Source of the DNA: Cellvibrionales bacterium
GTDB taxonomy: Bacteria > Pseudomonadota > Gammaproteobacteria > Pseudomonadales > JAHEGP01
Direction of reading: 5' to 3'
Length of the DNA: 5,216 nt
NCBI GenBank assembly: GCA_024645065.1
Contig: JAHEGP010000220.1
Span: 1 to 5,216, forward strand
Every line of letters starts with the position of its first letter. The first letter of the stretch is position 1. The notes beneath the pieces were generated by a model. That model made no database searches, had not been told where the DNA came from, and saw only the letters and a program-made list of their open reading frames with translations. A program made the translations under genes and the position numbers. Shown in pieces: positions 1 through 4,250 of the stretch.

Positions 1-837
1 CTCGCTCGCATCCGCCGGGTCGATCACCATACCATCTGCCAGGCCCCGGTAAAAACGCGCCACCTGTAGTGCCGAGGATGGCTGCCGAAGTTCCCGCATC
101 ATCTTGGCAGCTGGACCCTTGAGGGCCTTGCCACCCACGATCGGCGATACCGCGATAACCGGCGCCGAACAGTGTTGCAACGCCAATTCCATTCCGGGCA
201 GGGCCAGGATCGGCTCGACGCTGAGAAACGGGTTGGAGGGACAGATCACGACGCCCGCCAGGTCGGTTGCGCGCAGCAGCGCCATCAGCTGCGGCTGCGG
301 CACGGCACTTTCGACTCCCGCAAACCGGTAGCCTTGCACCGCAGGACGGCATCGACGGCGAACAAAGTAATCCTGGAACGACAGGGTACCCTCCTCCGTG
401 TCCAGCAGCGTGCCAACCGGATCGTCAGACATCGGCAATACGCACTGGCCGATGTCCAGGCTACGGCAAAGATTTCTCGTCACCTCACTCAAGCTCAGAC
501 CTTGCGCCAGGTTGTTGGTTCGCAAAATATGGGTAGCCAGGTCCCGATCACCGAGTTTGAACCAATCGGGACCGCCCAGTCGCTGCAGGCTTCGCATAAA
601 ATGCCAGCTTTCACCCTCAAGACCCCAACCCTGCTTTTGATTATTGATACCGGCCAGAGTGTACATGATGGTATCCAGATCAGGGCACACACGCAGCCCG
701 AGATGGGTAAAATCATCGGCCGTATTGGCACAGATAACCAACTCGCGTGGCTCCAGCACGCGGGACAGGCCGAGCACCAACTTGGCGCCGCCGACTCCGC
801 CAGATAGAGCGAGCACCTTGTTCCCCATTGCGTCCAT
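1..837 (-). CDS. cofD: CofD-type transferase forming coenzyme F420-0 (2-phospho-L-lactate transferase family), partial at C-terminus
   Basis: The reading frame is open from an ATG at 837-835 to the left edge (279 codons), so the C-terminus, perhaps 30-40 residues, is missing. CofD joins a phospho-acid moiety, delivered as a GDP/GTP-activated intermediate made by CofC, to the deazaflavin Fo, giving F420-0 or its dehydro or 3-phosphoglycerate form, in the cytosol. Visible family hallmarks are the N-terminal loop SGGVGGAKL (residues 12-20), NTADDF (38-43), CPDLDTIMYTLAG (51-63), WGLEGESWHF (71-80), LGDRDLATHILRT (95-107), PMSDDPVGT (135-143), CPSNPFLSVEPIL (199-211) and AVSPIVGGKALKGPAAKMM (229-247). 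It is the third gene of the minus-strand operon and starts 5 bases after the cofE stop. A second in-frame ATG at 828-826 (MGNKVLALSGG) is an equally possible start: AGGG lies 3 bases before the first ATG, and a GGA lies 5 bases before the second. The sequence alone does not show which phospho-acid is used. The family call is very secure. Confidence 0.96.
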   Translation of the reverse strand, partial: MDAMGNKVLALSGGVGGAKLVLGLSRVLEPRELVICANTADDFTHLGLRVCPDLDTIMYTLAGINNQKQGWGLEGESWHFMRSLQRLGGPDWFKLGDRDLATHILRTNNLAQGLSLSEVTRNLCRSLDIGQCVLPMSDDPVGTLLDTEEGTLSFQDYFVRRRCRPAVQGYRFAGVESAVPQPQLMALLRATDLAGVVICPSNPFLSVEPILALPGMELALQHCSAPVIAVSPIVGGKALKGPAAKMMRELRQPSSALQVARFYRGLADGMVIDPADASE

Positions 838-842
838 CTGCC

Positions 843-1619
843 CTAACGAAAAAGATCGTTTGCTTGCGACCTGATGAGACTGGCTGAGCCGGCGTTGCTC
901 GACGCCAGGTTTGCACCGCAGACCAGCACCACCGGCAATCCCTCATCGGTCTGCCCCATAAGGAAGGACGCGGCGGCTGCCAGCTCATCCGCCACTGCAA
1001 CTGTGCTAACCTGCATGGGTCGACCAGACAGATCCTTGCAACCCACAAGGTCAATCACGGGTTCGAAGCCTGCACTGCCCAGGGCGATCCCAACGCTACC
1101 CTCGCGCCAGGCCCGGCCCGCTGAGTCGTTGATAATGATCGCCACATCAACGCCCAGCTCGTCTGCGATGCGGCGCCGCAACGCGGCGGCCGATGCATCG
1201 GGGTCTTCGGGAAGCAAGAGCACCATGGTTTCACCCCCGTCTATGTTGGATCGATCGATGCCGGCGTTGGCATGGACATATCCCAGCAAATGCTCGACGA
1301 TCAAAACGCCGCGCCTGTAGCGAATGACGTCCCGGCTTTCGCGCAAAATCAGTTCAACCAGGCGCGGATCCTTGCCCACCGCCTCGGCTAACTCCCCAGC
1401 TTCGGCGGACGGTTGTACCGACAACAGGTCGACATAGCGATTCTCTGCTTTTGATACGATTTTTTGTGCAATAACCAACACATCACCATCGACCAGGCGC
1501 CTGTTATTGTCCTTCAGGGAACCCAGTAACAGCGCAAATAAATCGTCGCCGGGCTGAACCAGTGGCACATTCGCCAGTGCGAAAAAATGCAACTGTCGAC
1601 CTGCCCCCCAGAGACTCAA
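843..1619 (-). CDS. cofE: Coenzyme F420-0:L-glutamate ligase, single-domain CofE
   Basis: CofE uses GTP and divalent metal to add L-glutamate to F420-0 and then, in many organisms, further gamma-linked glutamates. Family motifs are FFALANVPLVQPGDDL (12-27), DGDVLVIAQKIVSKAENR (44-61), GKDPRLVELILRESRDVIR (82-100), HANAGIDRSN (116-125), LLPEDPDASA (135-144), NDSAGRAWREG (164-174), CKDLSGRPM (194-202), ADELAAAASFLMGQ (210-223) and EGLPVVLV (226-233). Asp165 and Asp122 sit where the family places metal and GTP ligands. The 258-residue length matches stand-alone CofE (about 250). There is no C-terminal nitroreductase-like domain as in mycobacterial FbiB. The start given is a TTG overlapping the npdG stop in a TTGA arrangement, with GGGGA 9 bases upstream. 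A second TTG at 1592-1590, preceded by a G-rich AGG site 7 bases away, would give 249 residues beginning right at the conserved HFFAL and fits the family slightly better. It lies between npdG and cofD in one operon. Confidence 0.96.
   Translation of the reverse strand: MSLWGAGRQLHFFALANVPLVQPGDDLFALLLGSLKDNNRRLVDGDVLVIAQKIVSKAENRYVDLLSVQPSAEAGELAEAVGKDPRLVELILRESRDVIRYRRGVLIVEHLLGYVHANAGIDRSNIDGGETMVLLLPEDPDASAAALRRRIADELGVDVAIIINDSAGRAWREGSVGIALGSAGFEPVIDLVGCKDLSGRPMQVSTVAVADELAAAASFLMGQTDEGLPVVLVCGANLASSNAGSASLIRSQANDLFR
1600..1609 (-). promoter_or_regulatory. Candidate Shine-Dalgarno for the internal TTG start of cofE
   Basis: On the minus strand, six Gs followed by CAGG lie inside the first codons of the longer cofE frame, with AGG ending 7 bases before a TTG at 1592-1590. 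That spacing is ideal, and the resulting protein would begin at the conserved HFFAL segment. The competing site, GGGGA at 1629-1633 within npdG, is 9 bases before the TTG at 1619-1617. The sequence does not decide between them, and both may be used. Confidence 0.4.
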
Positions 1620-2302
1620 GCCTGATCATCCCCGGGGCCGGTGATACGAATTCCCGCATGGCACTTGTAGCGTCGGTTAATCGTGATCAAAACAGACGTC
1701 AGAGCCTCCGCGGCGGCGGCGTTGGCAATTGGACCGGCGTGAAAACCCCGCATACCAGCGGCCTCGACCAAATCAATCACGACTTCCCGGGCCTCCTTGT
1801 CATTGCCTGCCACCAACACGTCGCAATCCAGTTCATGCCCCTCCTGCAAATGATGCGCAGCAACATTCTGGAAGGCCGAAACCACCCGTACTTCGCTTCC
1901 CAACAGGCGCTGGGCAATCTCACCCGCGCTGCCACCCTCGGGGAGCTGAACTGTCCCAACTTTTGGCGGCACCAGCGGCACCGTCACATCGATCAGTATC
2001 TTTCCGGCCAAGCCGTCCCTAAGCTGTTCCAGTGTGCTCGCCTGATGGCCAAAGGGCACGGTTATCACTACCAGGTCTGCGGTGGCAGCCGCCGCGCTGT
2101 TTTCCATTGCCTGCACCACAACGTCCCGAACCCCGCGAGCTGCCATGACACTGCGCAGTTCCTTAGCCGCCGTTTCAGCCCTGGCGATGGCCCGCGAACC
2201 AATGATGACCGCATAACCGGCCTGGACCCAGCGCCGCGCAAGGCCCGTTCCCAGTTCACCGGTACCGCCAAGTATCGCTATTGTTTGGATGGATTCGGTC
2301 AT
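1616..2302 (-). CDS. npdG: NADPH-dependent F420 reductase (F420H2:NADP+ oxidoreductase)
   Basis: This enzyme transfers hydride between NADP(H) and coenzyme F420, normally supplying F420H2 to F420-dependent reductases in bacteria. The 228-residue protein is one Rossmann-type domain, the usual family size. Visible are the glycine-rich nucleotide loop LGGTGELGTGLARRW (11-25), the second-strand IGSR (34-37) whose Ser-Arg pair suits the NADPH 2'-phosphate, VITVPFGHQ (79-87), ILIDVTVPLVPP (102-113), the F420-side segment VSAFQNVAAHHL (141-152), CDVLVAGND (160-168), the HAGPIANAAAAEALTSVLI stretch (188-206) and the C-terminal RYKCHAGIRITG (211-222). It is the first gene of the F420 operon and its TGA overlaps the upstream TTG of cofE. 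The ATG at 2302-2300 is chosen because it puts the first beta strand at the normal distance; its GAG-like Shine-Dalgarno is weak (about 11 bases away). A GTG at 2314-2312 would add four residues (MVID). Fusion or truncation is not apparent. Confidence 0.95.
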   Translation of the reverse strand: MTESIQTIAILGGTGELGTGLARRWVQAGYAVIIGSRAIARAETAAKELRSVMAARGVRDVVVQAMENSAAAATADLVVITVPFGHQASTLEQLRDGLAGKILIDVTVPLVPPKVGTVQLPEGGSAGEIAQRLLGSEVRVVSAFQNVAAHHLQEGHELDCDVLVAGNDKEAREVVIDLVEAAGMRGFHAGPIANAAAAEALTSVLITINRRYKCHAGIRITGPGDDQA

Positions 2303-2359
2303 ATCAATTACCACTCTGGATTAGGGAAACGAGCACCCGGCCCCCAAACACCGGCAGAA

Positions 2360-2368
2360 AGTGTAACA
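2360..2368 (-). promoter_or_regulatory. Putative extended -10 promoter of the F420 operon
   Basis: Read on the minus strand this is TGTTACACT, an extended -10 element (TGn followed by TACACT, four of six matches to TATAAT). It sits about 58 bases before the npdG ATG, in the right direction, which implies a leader of roughly 50 bases. The hexamer 17 bases upstream (TAGGTG) is a poor -35, which fits an extended -10 promoter but also lowers certainty. Confidence 0.4.
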
Positions 2369-2489
2369 GAGAGATTTGCATTCACCTACCCGGCTCACCG
2401 CTTGCTGCAACGCCCTGAAATTCCGCATCTTAGGCTGCACCGCAGCCATTGCCGCCGGCCTCAGACAAACGATACGGCTGCCGCCGCGG

Positions 2490-2563
2490 CTTGCCCTGCA
2501 GGGGAACAGCAAGTGAGTCGCAGCGGCGCGACCCCTTTTCCAGGCGCCGCCGCAGGAACTGCG
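2490..2563. repeat. Cluster of short GC-rich inverted repeats
   Basis: Three small dyads occur close together: CTTGC (2490-2494) with GCAAG (2509-2513), enclosing most of the 10-base palindrome CCCTGCAGGG (2494-2503); GTCGC (2517-2521) with GCGAC (2528-2532); and CGCAG (2551-2555) with CTGCG (2559-2563) around a GAA loop. They could be regulator sites or part of a structured RNA. They could also be chance in GC-rich sequence, because each arm is only five bases. Confidence 0.3.
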
Positions 2564-2656
2564 TATATCGTCTCGAGCCCGACCCATCAGGATGCGCGCA
2601 ATGCCCCTGCCGTGCCAGTTCCAGCTTGCTTGCAATGTCGCATAAACCGGTGCACA

Positions 2657-2685
2657 TTGGGCTACTGATTCCGGCCTGCTTTTAT
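2657..2685 (+). promoter_or_regulatory. Weak candidate sigma-70 promoter for the DUF1499 gene
   Basis: TTGGGC (2657-2662) and TTTTAT (2680-2685) are separated by exactly 17 bases and lie 33 bases before the ATG. They match the consensus hexamers at three and four of six positions. The position is sensible, but the match is modest. An alternative pair is TTGCAA near 2634 with CACATT near 2654. Confidence 0.25.
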
Positions 2686-2718
2686 CCGCATCAAACCAGC
2701 CTTGCAGGATCATGCCCC

Positions 2719-3447
2719 ATGTCTTCCAGCCACGAGCATTCAGTTCGCAGCACCATTTCCCTGTGGTTTGGCGCAGCTGGCCTGATACTGTTGCCACTGG
2801 GTGCTTTGGGGACCCGCTACGGTTTGTGGAGCCATAACATTGGTATCGTTATGGTCATGCTGGCATTCCTCTGCGCATTGGTGCCAGTCGCCCTGTTTAT
2901 TGGATTTGCATGGCACCCGGGGTTTCGAGCAGAGCGCCGCAGCCTGTCCATTGGTATGCTGATGGGCCTCATACCATTAACAGTCGCCGCCTATCTCTAC
3001 AGCGCCGGCGGCTCTGCGCCCATGATTCATGACATTTCTACCGACACCGTGCGCCCACCGCAATACCTGGCCGCGGTCAGGCAGCGCAAGCCCGATGACA
3101 ACGCACTGGAGTGGACGGAGTCTGTGGCGATGCTTCAACGCAAAGCTTATCCAGATCTCAATGCCATCGAGTCGACGCTGACTGCGGGACAGGCATTGGA
3201 CAAGGCGCGGCAGGTGGCTCTGGATCTGGGTTGGGAGATCATTGATAGCGTATCCCGCCCGGGCCACCTGGAAGCTGTCGCTACCACCTTCTGGTTCGGC
3301 TTCAAGGACGATATCGTTATTCGGGTTGAACCCGGCGCCGGTGGCAGTGTGATCGACCTGCGCTCCGCGTCCCGTGTCGGTCGGGGAGACCTGGGAGCAA
3401 ATGCGAAAAGAATCAAACGGTTTATCGAAAACTTCAAGGCCAGTTGA
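2719..3447 (+). CDS. Three-helix membrane protein with C-terminal DUF1499 domain, function unknown
   Basis: The protein has 242 residues. The first 95 or so hold three hydrophobic segments, approximately residues 14-32, 41-64 and 77-95, so this half should sit in the inner membrane. The rest is a soluble DUF1499 domain (about 100-240). Its signature features are HDISTDTVRPPQYL (104-117), AYPDLNAIEST (143-153), GWEIID (171-176), the GHLEAVATTFWFGFKDDIVIRV run (182-203) and VIDLRSASRVGRGDLGANAKRI (211-232). DUF1499 proteins have no established biochemical role that I know of; the membrane-anchored form is common in proteobacteria. The ATG at 2719 is preferred because AGGA (2706-2709) lies 9 bases before it; the frame stays open further upstream but without a comparable site. 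The gene is divergent from the F420 operon and convergent with rubredoxin, with 46 bases between stops and no clear terminator, so it is probably monocistronic. A link to F420 is not shown. Confidence 0.88.
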   Translation: MSSSHEHSVRSTISLWFGAAGLILLPLGALGTRYGLWSHNIGIVMVMLAFLCALVPVALFIGFAWHPGFRAERRSLSIGMLMGLIPLTVAAYLYSAGGSAPMIHDISTDTVRPPQYLAAVRQRKPDDNALEWTESVAMLQRKAYPDLNAIESTLTAGQALDKARQVALDLGWEIIDSVSRPGHLEAVATTFWFGFKDDIVIRVEPGAGGSVIDLRSASRVGRGDLGANAKRIKRFIENFKAS

Positions 3448-3493
3448 TGGCTTCAGAACCGATGCCAACCCGAAGTCGCGCGCTCGACCTCAC

Positions 3494-3670
3494 TCAGCCT
3501 TCTTCGAGCAATTCGAAATCCATTTTACCGATGCCGCAATCGGGGCACTCGAAATCATCTGGCACATCTTCCCAGCGGGTCCCGGGGGCAATACCGAGTT
3601 CCGGCAAACCCTCTGCTTCATCGTAAATATAACCGCAGATGACGCACTCCCACTTGCTGTAGTCACTCAT
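3494..3670 (-). CDS. Rubredoxin, 58 residues
   Basis: This small acidic electron carrier binds one iron through four cysteines. The translation has the complete two-knuckle pattern: C9-V-I-C12-G-Y-I-Y near the N-terminus and C42-P-D-C45-G-I-G-K near the C-terminus, with the conserved aromatic and acidic stretch GTRWEDVPDDFECP (30-43) between them. The length is typical of single-domain rubredoxins (52-60 residues), and there is no reductase or rubrerythrin fusion. The ATG at 3670-3668 is supported by GGGAG (3677-3681) 6 bases upstream. It lies 109 bases downstream of gspM on the same strand and converges with the DUF1499 gene. It may be read through from the secretion operon or have its own promoter, which I could not find. 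Its partner is not in the window: alkane hydroxylase, oxidative-stress reductases and other redox enzymes are all possible in this family. A specific symbol such as rubA is not assigned. Confidence 0.96.
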   Translation of the reverse strand: MSDYSKWECVICGYIYDEAEGLPELGIAPGTRWEDVPDDFECPDCGIGKMDFELLEEG

Positions 3671-3676
3671 TCAAAA

Positions 3677-3681
3677 CTCCC
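3677..3681 (-). promoter_or_regulatory. Shine-Dalgarno of the rubredoxin gene
   Basis: GGGAG on the minus strand lies 6 bases before the ATG. It confirms the start of a gene short enough to be missed by length cut-offs. Confidence 0.7.
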
Positions 3682-3694
3682 GTTTGACAGCCCG

Positions 3695-3707
3695 CAACGC
3701 CGCGTTG
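3695..3707. repeat. Perfect 6-bp inverted repeat with one-base centre
   Basis: CAACGC and GCGTTG flank a single C, in the gap between gspM and rubredoxin, about 25 bases upstream of the rubredoxin ATG. Such a tight dyad is more like a protein-binding site than an RNA hairpin, since a one-base loop cannot form without opening the stem. No regulator can be named, and chance is possible in GC-rich DNA. Confidence 0.3.
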
Positions 3708-3725
3708 GCCCTCCGGCTCGGTGAG

Positions 3726-3752
3726 GCCCGCTGGGCCCGCGGCCCGCCGGGC
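3726..3752. repeat. GC-rich imperfect hairpin between gspM and rubredoxin
   Basis: Two 12-base arms, GCCCGCTGGGCC (3726-3737) and GGCCCGCCGGGC (3741-3752), pair at 10 of 12 positions around a CGC loop. There is a central two-base mismatch, and every pair is G-C. It starts about 28 bases beyond the gspM stop. There is no T-run after it on either strand, so it is not a canonical intrinsic terminator. It could protect the 3' end of the gsp message, weaken read-through to rubredoxin, or be a dispersed REP-like element. Confidence 0.5.
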
Positions 3753-3779
3753 TGCTTGCACCGCGATGCCGGCCTTGTA

Positions 3780-4250
3780 TCAAGGCATGCCCACTCGCAC
3801 CCGGGTTTTTACGAAGCCCTGCTTATCGGCCGAAGTGATAGCAACCGTGATCAGACGCATGCCGTGATCCCGCTCGATCGCTGCCAGCCAGGCAATCACC
3901 TGGGAAACCGGCGCTTCTTCCAACCACAGCTGGGCGGACTCATCTCCGGTGGGCTGGTAGCGCTGCATCACCAGGGAATACGTCGGCAGCGTTGTGTCGA
4001 CCAATGCCGAAATACTCTGGGTCTGGGCCGCTACTCCAGCACTGGCACTGGTACTGCTGATGTCGACAACTGCCTGTCGCATCCAATCGAGTGATTCCCT
4101 GGCATCGGCATTGTCCGCTTCGTAGCCATCGATGGCCCTTGTCAAAGGCGCCCAGGTCGTGCCATAGAGCAATAATAACCCGATCAACAGAGCGGCCGCC
4201 AACACCATCAACTGCTCGCGTTGGCTTAATTTCTGGAACCAAAGCTTCAT
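3780..4250 (-). CDS. gspM: Type II secretion system protein M (inner-membrane platform)
   Basis: GspM is a bitopic inner-membrane protein that pairs with GspL and helps couple the GspE ATPase to pseudopilus assembly. The 156-residue protein fits the family (about 160). It has a short cytoplasmic N-terminus MKLWFQKLSQREQ, in which the WxxLSxREQ pattern is typical, one transmembrane helix at about 14-34, a probable coiled region (35-65), and a small ferredoxin-like periplasmic domain. In that domain, LWLEEAPVSQVIAWLAAIE (108-126) and the final strand KTRVRVGMP (148-156) resemble other GspM proteins. The start is firm: AAGGAGG (4258-4264) lies 7 bases upstream, and the ATG overlaps the gspL stop as ATGA. 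No gspN follows; the next gene on the strand is rubredoxin. Sequence conservation in this family is low, so the call leans on neighbour, topology and motif together. Confidence 0.9.
   Translation of the reverse strand: MKLWFQKLSQREQLMVLAAALLIGLLLLYGTTWAPLTRAIDGYEADNADARESLDWMRQAVVDISSTSASAGVAAQTQSISALVDTTLPTYSLVMQRYQPTGDESAQLWLEEAPVSQVIAWLAAIERDHGMRLITVAITSADKQGFVKTRVRVGMP

Larger units (their letters stand above)
2303..2718. other. Divergent intergenic region between npdG and the DUF1499 gene; no gene recognised
   Basis: About 400 bases separate the divergent starts of npdG (minus) and the DUF1499 protein gene (plus). Open frames cross it on both strands, but they are arginine-, proline- or alanine-rich, lack recognisable motifs and mostly continue antisense into neighbouring genes, so I do not call a protein. 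The flanks nearest each gene are relatively AT-rich and hold promoter-like sequence. The centre (about 2430-2570) is GC-rich and contains several short inverted repeats. No tRNA-like or riboswitch-like consensus was recognised. Confidence 0.6.

Noticed and set aside
172..807. A 211-residue open frame on the plus strand opposite cofD
   Set aside because: cofD on the minus strand is motif-rich across the same bases. The plus frame has no recognisable motif and its composition is typical of an antisense shadow.
1562..2668. A 368-residue open frame on the plus strand
   Set aside because: It runs antisense to cofE and npdG, both of which have strong family motifs. Its translation is rich in Arg, Pro, His and Ala with no domain pattern, as expected of an antisense frame in GC-rich coding DNA.
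2449..2718. A 90-residue N-terminal extension of the DUF1499 protein
   Set aside because: The frame is open, but the extension is Arg/Cys/Pro-rich and unlike a membrane-protein N-terminus. The ATG at 2719 has a well-spaced AGGA and leads directly into the first helix.
2321..2797. Minus-strand frames in the npdG/DUF1499 gap (158 residues, and 75 residues at 2430-2657) as a possible small gene or pseudogene
   Set aside because: The translations are Arg- and Cys-rich without a motif, and the longer one overlaps the start of the well-supported DUF1499 gene. I found no good ribosome site.
3448..3493. Bidirectional terminator between the DUF1499 gene and rubredoxin
   Set aside because: Only a weak CTTC/GAAG pairing with a long loop is present, and there is no T-run on either side.
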